DNA of 51,585 nt, from the NCBI GenBank assembly GCA_021775095.1, contig JAJFII010000044.1, positions 1-51,585 on the forward strand, in the 5' to 3' direction. Positions 18,950 to 28,520 of this stretch are shown here, in pieces. The notes beneath the pieces were generated by a model, which was not told the origin of the DNA, made no database searches, and saw only the letters and a program-made list of their open reading frames with translations. Source of the DNA: Rhodospirillales bacterium. Lineage in GTDB: Bacteria > Pseudomonadota > Alphaproteobacteria > Rhodospirillales > Casp-alpha2. The position numbers were made by a program, and so were the translations under genes. Position 1 is the stretch's first letter. Each line of letters starts with the position of its first letter.

Positions 18950-19618
18950 ATGCTTACCCTCTATCACCTGTGGTTAAATCCCTTTTGCCGTAAAGTCCGC
19001 CTCGTTTTATTGGAAAAACGCATGGAGTTCGAGATGCGCACGGAAAGTGTGTGGCATCGCCGGGACGAATTTTTGGCCCTCAACCCGACCGGCGAAGTGC
19101 CAGTGCTGGTCGAGCATGATGGCACGGCCCTGTCCGGCAGCGATGCCATTGTTGAATATTTAGAGGAAATTCAACCGGAACCGGCGCTGATTGGCCCGTC
19201 GCCAAAGGTACGGGCGGAAGCACGACGCCTGGTTTATTGGTTTGATCGCAAGTTTAATCTCGAAGTGACGGAAAACCTGGTTACCGAGAAAATGATGAAA
19301 CGGTTTTTGGGGCTGGGCGAACCGGACTCGCAAGTTGTCCGTGCCGGTCATGCCAACATCCACATCCATCTCGACTACATCGGCTATTTGGTCGACCGGC
19401 GCAATTGGCTGGCCGGCGATCACCTGACGATCGCCGATTTAGCGGCAAGTGCACATTTATCGGCCATCGATTATCTCGGCGATGTGCCGTGGAATGAACA
19501 TCCGGCGGCCCGCGACTGGTACGCCCGCATCAAATCCCGACCGAGCTTCCGGCCGCTGCTCGAGGACCACATCCCCGGCGCGCCGCCACCCAAACATTAC
19601 CGCGATCTGGATTTTTAA
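18950..19618 (+). CDS. Glutathione S-transferase family protein
   Basis: A 222-residue protein. ATG 18950 is chosen because the thioredoxin-like fold starts at once (LTLYHLWLNPFCRKVR); an earlier start at 18848 would add 34 residues with no fold. The segment NPTGEVPVLVEHDG has the cis-proline, and LSGSDAIVEYLEE forms the glutathione gamma-glutamyl site. The C-terminal helical domain includes LTIADLAASAHLSAIDYLG. The catalytic residue is probably Cys or Ser in the first loop (NPFCRK). The substrate is unknown and the neighbours give no pathway hint. Confidence 0.88.
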   Translation: MLTLYHLWLNPFCRKVRLVLLEKRMEFEMRTESVWHRRDEFLALNPTGEVPVLVEHDGTALSGSDAIVEYLEEIQPEPALIGPSPKVRAEARRLVYWFDRKFNLEVTENLVTEKMMKRFLGLGEPDSQVVRAGHANIHIHLDYIGYLVDRRNWLAGDHLTIADLAASAHLSAIDYLGDVPWNEHPAARDWYARIKSRPSFRPLLEDHIPGAPPPKHYRDLDF

Positions 19619-19744
19619 TAATAAATTGCCACGCGTCTCCGCTCGCTGGTTTGTGGTTCAAAGGCCCGCCGATGGGAACTGCCGAAACCAGTAATCGCTG
19701 GCGCATGGCAATTTGGCGGCCAGGTGATTTTCGGCCAGGTGATT

Positions 19745-20611
19745 TTAAGTCGCTGACGTGCGTTTCAGCCAAAGCAGATAAAACACCGCTGTAAAAAACA
19801 TCAACAGCGAATAAATGCCGCCGGGGATCATCATGGTTTTATTGCCGATCAGGGTGGCGGCAACAAAAATTGCCAGGGTGCCGTTTTGCAAGCCACACTC
19901 AAGGGTGATGGCGATGCGTTGCCGAGCGCCCATGCCAGCCAGCCGCGCCAGCCCGGCGGCGATGATCATCATCGCTGTGTTGAGCAGCAACGTCAGCGGA
20001 CCAACCTGTATAAAATAATCGACGATGTTCTGGCGTTCAGCGAGCACCGCGCCGAGAACAATGACGGCAAACAATCCCATTGCGATCCGGCGCGCCGGGC
20101 GTTCGAATCTTTCGGCGAAACCCGGCAAAAAATGTTTGCCCGCCATGCCAATAATCACCGGCACGGTGGTGATGGCAAAAATCCCGGCAATGGTTTTGCC
20201 GATGGGCAGATCCGGTCGGCTCGCCGCTGCCATAAAATGATCGATCGAAAAACCGACAATCAACGGCAGGGTGAGCACACTCAACAGGCTGATCACTGCG
20301 GTCAGGGAAACCGAAAGGGCCGTATCGCCCCGGGCCAGGTAGGTCATCAGATTCGATGTCACCCCGCCCGGGCAAGCGGCAATGATCATCACCCCGACCG
20401 CCAGGGCCGGGTCAACGGGCCAAACCGCCAAAAGCCCGAAGGCCACCAGCGGCAACAAAATCACCTGACTGATGGCACCGACGGCAAAATCCCTGGGCTG
20501 GACCACGACCCGTTTAAAATCATCAACCACCAGTTCAAGGCCAACGGAAAACATGATGAACGCCAACGACAGGGGCAGAAAGATTTGGGTGATCGCGTTT
20601 GTTTGTTCCAT
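19745..20611 (-). CDS. Bile acid:sodium symporter family protein (SLC10-like)
   Basis: A 288-residue inner-membrane protein with about nine hydrophobic helices. ATG 20611 is chosen over 20674 because GGGAGA precedes it and the first helix then begins (IFLPLSLAFIMFSVGLEL). The segments ACPGGVTSN and LECGLQNGTLA are typical of BASS transporters, where they form the sodium and substrate sites. Bacterial members carry various organic anions, so the substrate cannot be read. Confidence 0.87.
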   Translation of the reverse strand: MEQTNAITQIFLPLSLAFIMFSVGLELVVDDFKRVVVQPRDFAVGAISQVILLPLVAFGLLAVWPVDPALAVGVMIIAACPGGVTSNLMTYLARGDTALSVSLTAVISLLSVLTLPLIVGFSIDHFMAAASRPDLPIGKTIAGIFAITTVPVIIGMAGKHFLPGFAERFERPARRIAMGLFAVIVLGAVLAERQNIVDYFIQVGPLTLLLNTAMMIIAAGLARLAGMGARQRIAITLECGLQNGTLAIFVAATLIGNKTMMIPGGIYSLLMFFTAVFYLLWLKRTSAT

Positions 20612-20775
20612 GGGGTCTCCCGGGTTGGGTTTACCGCCCAACCTAACCAGAATAAGCCGGCCCACCAAGTGCAATTAACGGAGGCGCAGGGGCCGCCCGA
20701 CGGGCCCGTCTTTGCATTGTCGGGACAAGCGAGTAGTCTACAAACCCCGTTTGAATTCACTGTCGGAGCCAGATC

Positions 20776-20967
20776 ATGCCAAAAAACAAAAAACCCAATC
20801 GCAAACCCGGCGTTAAAAGGGTCGTCCAGCAAACGGCCGAAGAGACCGTTCCCGGCACCGCCGGCGGCAAAGCCGTGAAACCCGTGGCGAAAACCTATGG
20901 GTCACCGAAATCCGCCGGATCCCGGGTCAGCCCGGCCATGACCCAACGCTCGGCCCGCAGCCGATAG
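20776..20967 (+). CDS. Small basic hypothetical protein
   Basis: A 63-residue protein, very rich in Lys, Arg, Pro and Gly and likely disordered (starts MPKNKKPNRKPG). A GGAG sits 11 bases before the ATG. No family is recognised. The composition suits a nucleic-acid-binding small protein, but it could be a chance frame. Confidence 0.4.
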   Translation: MPKNKKPNRKPGVKRVVQQTAEETVPGTAGGKAVKPVAKTYGSPKSAGSRVSPAMTQRSARSR

Positions 20968-21015
20968 ATTAGAGCCGTGATTTGATGATCTCAAATCACT
21001 GAAAATCTCCGTCCG

Positions 21016-22470
21016 TCATGCCCCCTGGGCCCGTTGGCCCCATCGGACAACGGCGTCTGCCAGCAGCTCCATGTCGGCCAGGGTGGTGCGGTGATTGGTA
21101 ATATTTACGCGGATCCACAGTTTACCTGCGAGCCGGGTGGTTGACGGTGCCGCCAGACCGTCTTCCTGCAAATCCATAACAATACCGGCGTTGATTTTAT
21201 CAATGCTCTCCCGATCGAGGCCGTCGGCCACATAGCGGAAACAACAAATGTTCAGGGTCACCGGGGTCGCCAACTGCAGGTCAGGCCGGGCCTCGACCAG
21301 AGCGCCCAGATAGGCCGCTTGCCGGCAATTGTCATCGACCTTGTCGGTGATTTTTTTGATGCCGTGTTCCTTTAAATGAAACCACACCTTGAGCGCCCTG
21401 AAACCGCGCGACAGTTCCGGGCCATATTCACAGAACCATGGATTGCCGGCCGCCAGGCCGCGCGGTGCCGCCTTCAGATATTCCCGGCGCAAGGTAAAGG
21501 CTTCGCGGTGCAGGTCCTCGCGGCGGATCAGCACGAACCCGGCGTCATATACCACATGCATCCATTTATGGAAATCAAAGGCAATGGAATCCGCCAGCTC
21601 AATGCCCCGAAACCGGGTTTTTAAACTGTCACTGAGCGCCGCGACGGCACCAAAGGCACCGTCCACATGGAACCATAGATCATGGGCCTGACAAATCTCT
21701 GCGATTCCCTGCAGATCGTCAATCGCTCCGGTGTTGACGGTGGCCGGCGAACCGACCACACAAAAGGGCCGGTTGCCGGCCGCCAGGTCATCGGCAATGG
21801 CCTGTTTCAGGGCGGCCAGATCCATGGCGTAGGTAGGGTCAACGGGGATCGAACGCAGGGCATCAAAACCAAGTCCCAACATATCGAAGGTGCGGGCAAT
21901 GCAGCTGTGCGCCTCGGTTGAGGTATAACCGACCAACCGGCCGTTTTCCGGGCGCAGGCCCTGGTTGCGCACGTCGTATCCGGCTTTTGCATACCGCGCC
22001 GCAGTCAGGGCAATGAGGGTCGCGACGGAAGTGCCGCTGACCACCAGGCCGCTGGCTGTGGCGGGAAACTTAAATAAGGTTTTAACCCAATCGATGACCT
22101 GCTGTTCGACATAATTGGCACCGTGGTCGCGACCGCCTAAATTTGAGTTCATGGCCGCCGCCATGGTATCGGCGATGATGCTGCCCGGAGTGCCGGTGCC
22201 GTGCACCCATCCAAAAAATCGCGGATGGGTATTTCCCGTGGCATAGGGCAGCACCCGCGACAACAGCTCGTCACAAACCTGATCGGTGCCCTGCGGGGTT
22301 ATCGGCAGGGGTTCCTTTAAGGCGGTTTTGACGTCGTCGGGAACCGCCGTCCAGACCGGCCCGTCGCCACTGCCCTGGGCATGATCGAGGGCCGCATCCA
22401 GCATTTTATGGGCGCGGTCACGGAACGCGACCCAGTCATCGGGGTCGAGGGAACGGGTTTGATCGGCCAT
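21016..22470 (-). CDS. PLP-dependent decarboxylase (aromatic-L-amino-acid decarboxylase family)
   Basis: A 484-residue enzyme of the group II decarboxylases. The cofactor lysine is K302 in FDFHKWMHV, and HVDGAFG (268-274) holds the aspartate that pairs with the pyridine nitrogen. HPRFFGWVHGTGTPG (82-96) forms the substrate channel typical of the family. Length fits AADC, tyrosine or tryptophan decarboxylases, and PLP aldehyde synthases, which cannot be told apart by eye. It would convert an aromatic amino acid to an amine or aldehyde. No transporter or amine-using gene is adjacent. Confidence 0.9.
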   Translation of the reverse strand: MADQTRSLDPDDWVAFRDRAHKMLDAALDHAQGSGDGPVWTAVPDDVKTALKEPLPITPQGTDQVCDELLSRVLPYATGNTHPRFFGWVHGTGTPGSIIADTMAAAMNSNLGGRDHGANYVEQQVIDWVKTLFKFPATASGLVVSGTSVATLIALTAARYAKAGYDVRNQGLRPENGRLVGYTSTEAHSCIARTFDMLGLGFDALRSIPVDPTYAMDLAALKQAIADDLAAGNRPFCVVGSPATVNTGAIDDLQGIAEICQAHDLWFHVDGAFGAVAALSDSLKTRFRGIELADSIAFDFHKWMHVVYDAGFVLIRREDLHREAFTLRREYLKAAPRGLAAGNPWFCEYGPELSRGFRALKVWFHLKEHGIKKITDKVDDNCRQAAYLGALVEARPDLQLATPVTLNICCFRYVADGLDRESIDKINAGIVMDLQEDGLAAPSTTRLAGKLWIRVNITNHRTTLADMELLADAVVRWGQRAQGA

Positions 22471-22506
22471 TTGATACTATCCTGCTAAGACGGCCCCGGC
22501 CGCCGG

Positions 22507-23391
22507 TTAGGGTTGGGTTTTCACATCCATATGGTGCAGATTTTTTCGCGCGGCGACAGCAGCCATGGAATCCGGTGCCCTGTTTAAGACCATCAACCAG
22601 TCCTGTCGAGCTGCATCCTTGCGCCCGGCCAGTCGATGCAGGATGCCGCGCTCGAGCAAGCCATCGACGTGGCCGCCGTCGAGCGCCAAGGCGCGGGTGA
22701 TATCGGCCATCGCGCCTGGCAGATCACCGAGGTATCGTTTTGCTGTGGCGCGAAAAACCAGGGCGTCGGATTGGCGGTCATCCAAAACAAGGGTTTTGTC
22801 CAGGTCATGGATGGCGCCGCGGTAGTCCTTGCGCGCCGCCATGGCCTGGGCCCGGTCGATCAGCAACTCGCGATTTTCGGGTTCAAGCGACAGGGCGGCC
22901 GAGGCAACGGCCTCGGCCCGTTCCGGTTCGTCGGCGAGCAGCCAGGCCTGGCTTGCCTGACCCAAAATCCGGGCTTTCATGGCGATCTCGATTTTGCCGG
23001 TCTTCGCCAGCTGTTCAAGCCGCTCGCCGGCTTGCCGATACTGCTGCATCCCCATCATCGCCGACGCGGCACAATGATCCGCAGCGCCGCCGCCGCCCAG
23101 ATCGCGCCAGCGGACGGCCCGCACATAAGCCGCCTCGGGATTGGTCTGCGTCTCGGCCATGCAAATTTCATAAGCTGCGGCATGATCGATCTCGGCCGCC
23201 CCGGGGGTCGACGGCACACCCGCCATGAGGATCATCGCCAAGCCCCACCGGGCGTCAAATCCGCGCTTTTTGGAAGCTAAAAGCAGGGCCCTGGCAGCTG
23301 CCAGGGCGGCCAACGGGATGACTGTGTTGTGCCAAAACAAACTGTCCATCGCTGATTTAATCGCTTCTTGCCGTTCGGGCGGGCGGCTCAC
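22507..23391 (-). CDS. TPR-repeat membrane-anchored protein
   Basis: A 294-residue protein. A hydrophobic segment around residues 22-38 and a second one near 47-60 (LAMILMAGVPSTPGAA) suggest anchoring or export. From about residue 65 to the end, helix pairs of the TPR type recur (KARILGQASQAWLLADEPERAEAV, ALVFRATAKRYLGDLPGAMADI), which usually form a protein-binding superhelix. The first codons overlap the stop of the RCC1-like gene by 4 bases, so both proteins are probably made together and may work together. The function is unknown. Confidence 0.7.
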   Translation of the reverse strand: MSRPPERQEAIKSAMDSLFWHNTVIPLAALAAARALLLASKKRGFDARWGLAMILMAGVPSTPGAAEIDHAAAYEICMAETQTNPEAAYVRAVRWRDLGGGGAADHCAASAMMGMQQYRQAGERLEQLAKTGKIEIAMKARILGQASQAWLLADEPERAEAVASAALSLEPENRELLIDRAQAMAARKDYRGAIHDLDKTLVLDDRQSDALVFRATAKRYLGDLPGAMADITRALALDGGHVDGLLERGILHRLAGRKDAARQDWLMVLNRAPDSMAAVAARKNLHHMDVKTQP

Positions 23392-24353
23392 GGCAACACC
23401 ACTTGGGTTTTTTCCTCACCGGCACGCCACTGCCAAAGGGTGCCGTCCCGGCCAAGTGCCAAACTCCAGTCAGACCCGGCGGCAACGCCAACAACATCTT
23501 TCATTACGGCCCGGGGTTCGGCTCCATAACCCCGCCCCCAGGCCAGCAGTGTAGAATCTTCGGTGATTGCCAGGCTGTGCGATGAGCCGGTGGCAATGGC
23601 CTGAACGTTGCCGACGATCCGGCTCCAGCGCACCGCCTTATCGCCCAACCCGTGCCGGCCAACCGGTCCGTAAATATTGCCGCCCGTTCCCAACACATCG
23701 CCGTTTTTCTTTAGCAAAATCGCGTGCCCCGTATGGGCGGTAATTTGCAACCCGCCAGAAGCGGTCTGAACAAACTGCTCGGTGGTGGTGAGTTTGCCAT
23801 CGCCATATTGACCGCGATGGGATTTGCCGCGCACATAAAGCGCGCCGGATCGGGTGAGATAATAATTCGCCCCGTCGCCGACCGCAGCCGTGGCCACATC
23901 ATCGGCGATTTTTTCGGGCGGCGATGCACCGCTTTTAAACAAAGGTGTTTGGGCCGCAAGCCACCACAGGGCATGATCGGCGGATATGGCCAAAACCCCG
24001 GACTGGCCGGCGGCAAATTTCACCACCCCGGTCATTTGCTCAACCGGGCGGTGGTCACCGGCCAGGTCCAGCAATCGCCCATCGCCGGTGAGCAGGTAAT
24101 ACCGATTGCCGCCGACCCCCACCTGAACCGCAGAAATCCCAATATTGCGCGGCGGATTGTCGTTTTCCCAGGCATAGGTTTGGCCGTCAACAATCGCCAT
24201 ATGGCGATTGTAATAGGCGGCCAGCCGGGGCGACGAACTGTCGGCGAAAGCCAGGCCTCGGGCGAACGCCACCACCATCAGAGCAAACAACAGGGCAGCG
24301 CCATATCCAACGCTTCGGTGTTTTGCGCCCGGCCGGCTGCCGCCCGCAGACAT
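23388..24353 (-). CDS. RCC1-like beta-propeller protein
   Basis: A 321-residue protein from ATG 24353, which has AAGG upstream. Longer in-frame starts at 24455-24512 would add a basic stretch. A hydrophobic segment (YGAALLFALMVVAFARGLAFA) acts as signal or anchor. The rest contains repeats of the RCC1 type, e.g. GSSHSLAITEDSTLLAWGRG and GSDWSLALGRDGTLWQW, each ending in a blade-like GxxxLAxxxDGxLxxWG. The propeller would be periplasmic or extracellular and serve for binding. The stop overlaps the TPR gene. The start is uncertain. Confidence 0.72.
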   Translation of the reverse strand: MSAGGSRPGAKHRSVGYGAALLFALMVVAFARGLAFADSSSPRLAAYYNRHMAIVDGQTYAWENDNPPRNIGISAVQVGVGGNRYYLLTGDGRLLDLAGDHRPVEQMTGVVKFAAGQSGVLAISADHALWWLAAQTPLFKSGASPPEKIADDVATAAVGDGANYYLTRSGALYVRGKSHRGQYGDGKLTTTEQFVQTASGGLQITAHTGHAILLKKNGDVLGTGGNIYGPVGRHGLGDKAVRWSRIVGNVQAIATGSSHSLAITEDSTLLAWGRGYGAEPRAVMKDVVGVAAGSDWSLALGRDGTLWQWRAGEEKTQVVLP

Positions 24354-24554
24354 CGGCCTTGTCGACAGCTGCCTGCATAGGCGGCGACGCCTCGGGGCAC
24401 CAGGCACCGGCCTTATCCGCAGCCCCGACAAACCGTCGTTATCTGTTTTATCCATAAACATTTTAAAACGCTGTACCGCCAGCCCCTGTCCGATTAATTT
24501 GCCGGGTAACAAGGGGTTTTGACAAGCAATTTCAGGACGCTCCTAACATTTGAT

Positions 24555-25457
24555 ATGACATCTGATATGACATTAGACGGGCCATCTGCCACCAACCAGC
24601 TGTTTTGTTTTGGCATGGGATATTGCGCCCAGGCCCTGAGCCGTCAGTTGGCAGCGGGCAACTGGACCGTTTCAGGTACCCGGCGATCGGCGCAACCGGC
24701 AGGCGGCGCAACCGACCTGCATGTTTTTGACGGCCAACGGCCAATGACCGACGCCGAAGCCGCCTTGAACACCGCAACCCACGTTTTGCTATCGGCGGCA
24801 CCCGACGACGACGGCGACCCGGTCTATAACTGGCACCGCCATGACCTGCTCAAAATGCCCAACCTGAAATGGTTGGGTTATCTGTCGACGACCGGGGTTT
24901 ATGGAAATACCGATGGTGCCCTGGTCGATGAAACGGCACCGGTCCGACCGACGTCGAAACGCAGCCAATATCGGTTAAAGGCGGAACGCGACTGGCTTGA
25001 TCTGGCGGCGACGGCGGGTCTGCCCGTGCATATTTTCCGGCTGCCCGGGATCTACGGGCCCGGCCGCAGCGCCCTGGATCAGGTGCGGGCCGGTACGGTG
25101 CGGCGGATCGATAAACCGGACCATCGGTTTTCCCGTATCCATGTGGACGACATTGCCCGTAGTCTGGCCGCCTCCATGGCCCATCCAAATCCCGGACGCA
25201 TTTATAATGTCTGTGATAATGAACCGGCCGCACCGGCCGAGGTTGTTGCCTTTGCCTGTGAGCTTCTGGGGTTACCGGTGCCCGAATTAATTCCCTTCGA
25301 GACGGCGCGCCTGGCGATGAGCCCGATGGCGTTATCCTTTTGGCAGGACAACCGGCGGGTCGACAACAGCCGGTTAAAATCGGAGCTTGGTTTACAGCTG
25401 GCCTACCCGAGCTACCGCGAGGGATTGACGGCGATTTATGAAGGCCTTTCAAGCTGA
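24555..25457 (+). CDS. NAD(P)-dependent epimerase/dehydratase-like protein (SDR superfamily)
   Basis: About 300 residues. ATG 24555 is preferred; TTG 24519 and ATG 24567 are alternatives. The Rossmann start is LFCFGMGYCAQALS (Gly-x-Gly-x-x-A). Next come the substrate-domain segments GYLSTTGVYGNTDGALVDE and IFRLPGIYGPGRSALDQV, then RIHVDDIARSLAASM, all typical of extended/atypical SDRs of the YeeZ kind. The active-site Tyr appears to be in TTGVYG; the usual YxxxK is less clear (SQYRLKAER). Its last 22 bases overlap the tail of the convergent hydrolase gene. Confidence 0.8.
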   Translation: MTSDMTLDGPSATNQLFCFGMGYCAQALSRQLAAGNWTVSGTRRSAQPAGGATDLHVFDGQRPMTDAEAALNTATHVLLSAAPDDDGDPVYNWHRHDLLKMPNLKWLGYLSTTGVYGNTDGALVDETAPVRPTSKRSQYRLKAERDWLDLAATAGLPVHIFRLPGIYGPGRSALDQVRAGTVRRIDKPDHRFSRIHVDDIARSLAASMAHPNPGRIYNVCDNEPAAPAEVVAFACELLGLPVPELIPFETARLAMSPMALSFWQDNRRVDNSRLKSELGLQLAYPSYREGLTAIYEGLSS

Positions 25458-26218
25458 TCGATCAAACCGCCCAGGACCCGCTGTAACCGGTCCAGATCAC
25501 GCGGTTCGGAAAGTCGGTGGTCACCGGATTTTACATAGGTCACTTCGACATCATCGGAGCTTACTTTTTCCATAAGACGCGCCGCCGTTTGCCACGGCAC
25601 ATCTTGGTCCAACAGGCCCTGAATCAATCGGACCGGCATCGCCAGATTCACGGCGCCGCCAAGGAGCAGTCGTCGTCGGCCATCGTCGATCAGTTTTCGG
25701 GTTATGCGGTAAGGTTCCTGATCTTCATAACAGTTGGGTAAATCGACATAGCCCTGCGTGCCCAGCAGACGCTGCTGTTCGGCACTAAATTTTTGCCACA
25801 TCAGGTCTTCGGTAAAATCCGGCGCGGCGGCGATGCCGACAAGCCCGGCAACCCGCTGGTGCCGTTGCAGGGCGGCCAGCAGCATAATCCAGCCGCCCAT
25901 GGAGGAACCGACCAGAATCTGTGGTCCCTCGGTCAAATGATCCAGGGCATAAACCGCGTCGTCAGCCCATTGACCGATGGATCCATCGATAAAAGCGCCC
26001 GACGATTGTCCATGACCGGTATAATCAAATCTCAGAAATGCCTGTCCCCGTTGCTGGCAAAAGGTTTCAAGGGCCAACGCCTTACTGCCCGACATATCGG
26101 ACTTAAATCCCGTTAAAAAGACCACACCGGGATGCTTGCCAGAACTCCGGTGGTAGGCGATAGTTGAGCCATCTTGACGGTTTAAAATCGCGGCTTCGGT
26201 GGTATGATCGATATCCAT
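25436..26218 (-). CDS. Alpha/beta hydrolase
   Basis: A 260-residue enzyme from ATG 26218, with AAGGTG 6 bases upstream; earlier ATGs (26242, 26281) are in frame but lack this site. The oxyanion region is FLTGFKSDMSGSKA, the nucleophile elbow GSSMGG, and late GLLDQDVPW and SGDHRLSE supply acid and His. This pattern is like ABHD10/BPHL-type esterases or thioesterases. The substrate is unknown. It is divergent from the glycosyltransferase gene with about 22 bases between them, so their promoters must overlap or lie within genes. Confidence 0.84.
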   Translation of the reverse strand: MDIDHTTEAAILNRQDGSTIAYHRSSGKHPGVVFLTGFKSDMSGSKALALETFCQQRGQAFLRFDYTGHGQSSGAFIDGSIGQWADDAVYALDHLTEGPQILVGSSMGGWIMLLAALQRHQRVAGLVGIAAAPDFTEDLMWQKFSAEQQRLLGTQGYVDLPNCYEDQEPYRITRKLIDDGRRRLLLGGAVNLAMPVRLIQGLLDQDVPWQTAARLMEKVSSDDVEVTYVKSGDHRLSEPRDLDRLQRVLGGLIDQLERPS

Positions 26219-26240
26219 TGTGGGCACCTTATATGGGTTC

Positions 26241-27488
26241 ATGGCAGACATAAAAATGAGTGAGACCCCAGACACTAACACTGAAAACCAGCAAGAGGAA
26301 CGCCTGACCGACGGGTCCGCGGTTTATCCGTCGCTCGATGCGGAACGCTCGGCAACGGTCCTGCAAATCCTGCCGGCGCTCAACACCGGCGGCGTCGAGC
26401 GGAGCACGGTCGAAGTGGCGCAGGCCATTGTCGAAGCCGGTGGCCGGGCGATTGTCGTCTCGGCTGGCGGCACCCTGGTGTACGAACTGAACCGCATCGG
26501 GGCCGAACATATTGAACTGCCGACCCATTCGAAAAACCCCTTTGTCATGTATAAAAATGTCGGGCGCCTGGTAGACGTCATAAAAAAATACCGCGCCGAT
26601 GTGGTCCATGTGCGCTCGCGCGCGCCGGCCTGGAGTGCCTATTTTGCCGCCAAACGAACCGGCGTCCCGCTGGTGATCACCTTTCACGGCACCTATTCCG
26701 TTGGCAATTTTCTGAAACGCAAATACAACTCGATCATGACATCGGGGGACCGGATCATTGCCAATTCCCGGTTCATTGCCGGCCACATGCGGCGCATTTA
26801 CGGCGTGCCTGTCAACAAAATCCGGGTGATCCACCGGGGCGTCGATCTGCAGCGGTTTGACCAAAAAGCCGTGTCCGCCGAACGGGTCGTGGCGCTGGCC
26901 AACGAATGGCGCCTTGAGGACGGCTTTCCGGTGATCATGCTGCCCGGTCGGCTGACCCGCTGGAAAGGCCAGACGGTGTTCATAGAAGCCATCAAAAAAC
27001 TCGACCGGCGCGATATCCGCTGTTTGCTGGTTGGCGATGCTCAGGGCCGCAACGACTACCGTAAGGAACTGGAAACCCTGGTGGAAACCCATGGCCTGGG
27101 TGAAATCGTCCGTATTGTTGACCACTGTGATGACATGCCGGCGGCCTATATGTTAACCGACATCGTGGTCTCGGCGTCGACCGACCCGGAGGCCTTTGGC
27201 CGGGTTGTGATCGAAGCCCAAAGTCTCGGACGCCCGGTCATCGCCACGGCGCACGGCGGCGCCCAGGAAACCGTCATCGAAAATGAAACCGGATGGCTGG
27301 TTGCTCCCGGCGACGCCGACGCCCTGGCGATAACCATCGACAAAGCCCTTAACCTCAGTGTCGAAGAGCGCAAAATCCTGTCGGAAAAAGGCGTCGCTAA
27401 CATTCGCAACAATTTTTCCAAGGACTCCATGTGCTCAAAAACCCTGGAGGTCTATAACGAGGTCCTGACCCCGGCCAAAGCGTCTTAG
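26241..27488 (+). CDS. Glycosyltransferase family 4 (GT-B fold)
   Basis: About 415 residues. The start could be ATG 26241 or 26256 (GTG 26220 also opens). The N-terminal domain shows LQILPALNTGGVERSTVEVAQAI, the acceptor-side loop of GT4 enzymes, and ITFHGTYS. The C-terminal donor-binding domain has VIMLPGRLTRWKGQ, then EAFGRVVIEAQSLGRPVIATAHGG, the EX7E motif that contacts the sugar nucleotide. It probably adds a sugar to LPS core or a surface glycan on the inner membrane. It is followed 7 bases later by a GT9 gene, so they form an operon. Confidence 0.9.
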   Translation: MADIKMSETPDTNTENQQEERLTDGSAVYPSLDAERSATVLQILPALNTGGVERSTVEVAQAIVEAGGRAIVVSAGGTLVYELNRIGAEHIELPTHSKNPFVMYKNVGRLVDVIKKYRADVVHVRSRAPAWSAYFAAKRTGVPLVITFHGTYSVGNFLKRKYNSIMTSGDRIIANSRFIAGHMRRIYGVPVNKIRVIHRGVDLQRFDQKAVSAERVVALANEWRLEDGFPVIMLPGRLTRWKGQTVFIEAIKKLDRRDIRCLLVGDAQGRNDYRKELETLVETHGLGEIVRIVDHCDDMPAAYMLTDIVVSASTDPEAFGRVVIEAQSLGRPVIATAHGGAQETVIENETGWLVAPGDADALAITIDKALNLSVEERKILSEKGVANIRNNFSKDSMCSKTLEVYNEVLTPAKAS

Positions 27489-27495
27489 GGCGGCT

Positions 27496-28422
27496 ATGAC
27501 GGCGACCGGTATCCTGGTCATAAAACTGGGGGCACTGGGGGATTTTGTCCAAGCCCTGGGACCCCTCAAGGCGATCCGCGACCATCACCCGGACCAGACG
27601 ATCACCCTGTTGACGACGCCGCCGTTTGAGGCCCTGGCGCAAAAATCGCGAACCGTTGATCAGGTGTGGCTCGACACCCGTCCCCGGTTTTACCAGATCG
27701 GCGCATGGCTGGCCTTTCGCAAACGCCTGCAATCGGCCGGGTTTATCCGGGTTTATGATCTGCAAACCTCCGATCGAAGTGGTTTTTATTATCGGCTGTT
27801 CGCCGACCCGCGGCCCGAGTGGTCTGGTATCGCCCGCGGCTGTTCACACCCGCACGCCAATCCGGCGCGGGATGCCATGCACACCCAGGACCGCCAGCGT
27901 GAGCAGCTAAACATGGCGGGCATTGAGCGGGTGCCGGCCGCTGACTTGAGCGGTCTCAAAACCGACATCCAGGGATTTGCCCTGCCGGCGTCTTATGGCC
28001 TTGTGATCCCGGGCGGCGCGCCGCACCGCCCGGGCAAACGCTGGCCGGTCGCCGGTTATGGCGCGCTCGCCCGGCACATGGCCGGGCGCGCCATCACCCC
28101 GGTGGTGCTGGGCGGCAGCACTGAAACCGGGCTCGCCCGGCGGATCGTCGAGGCCGCACCGACGGCCCTCGATCTGACCGGCAAAACCGACCTGTTGGAC
28201 CTGGTAGCGATGGCCAGGGGTGCCCGCTTCGCCGTCGGCAATGACACCGGGCCGATGCATTTGGCGGCGGCCGCCGGTTGCCCCAGCCTGGTCCTGTTTT
28301 CTGCCGCGTCGGACCCCGCCCTCTGTGCCCCCCGGGGGGTAAAAGTCACCGTGCTCCAGCGCCCGTCGCTGGCCCAGTTGCCGGTCCGCGAGGTGCTCGA
28401 CGCGGTGCAAGGTCTGGGCTGA
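27496..28422 (+). CDS. Glycosyltransferase family 9 (heptosyltransferase-like)
   Basis: A 308-residue protein. The start ILVIKLGALGDFVQALGPLKAIR is typical of GT9, and the C-terminal FAVGNDTGPMHLAAAAGCPSLVLFSAAS is the donor-binding signature of WaaC/WaaF. It likely transfers heptose (or a related sugar) to the LPS inner core together with the GT4 enzyme immediately upstream. No other LPS genes are in the window. Confidence 0.9.
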   Translation: MTATGILVIKLGALGDFVQALGPLKAIRDHHPDQTITLLTTPPFEALAQKSRTVDQVWLDTRPRFYQIGAWLAFRKRLQSAGFIRVYDLQTSDRSGFYYRLFADPRPEWSGIARGCSHPHANPARDAMHTQDRQREQLNMAGIERVPAADLSGLKTDIQGFALPASYGLVIPGGAPHRPGKRWPVAGYGALARHMAGRAITPVVLGGSTETGLARRIVEAAPTALDLTGKTDLLDLVAMARGARFAVGNDTGPMHLAAAAGCPSLVLFSAASDPALCAPRGVKVTVLQRPSLAQLPVREVLDAVQGLG

Positions 28423-28456
28423 CCGGGCGACCGCCCGGGAGCCCCAACCTCTGTCC

Positions 28457-28484
28457 TTGACAGGGGGCTGTATATGCCTAAATT
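28457..28484 (+). promoter_or_regulatory. Sigma-70-type promoter for thrS
   Basis: TTGACA (28457-28462) and TAAATT (28479-28484) are 16 bases apart. The transcript would start near 28491, giving a leader of about 30 bases before the thrS ATG. This is too short for a T-box or attenuator. Confidence 0.55.
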
Positions 28485-28520
28485 CCAGGCTTGTTTGAAG
28501 GTTTAGGATAGAGATTTCAA

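Noticed and set aside
28485-28520. T-box, riboswitch or attenuator before thrS
   Set aside because: The leader from the promoter to the ATG is only about 30 bases, too short for such a structure.
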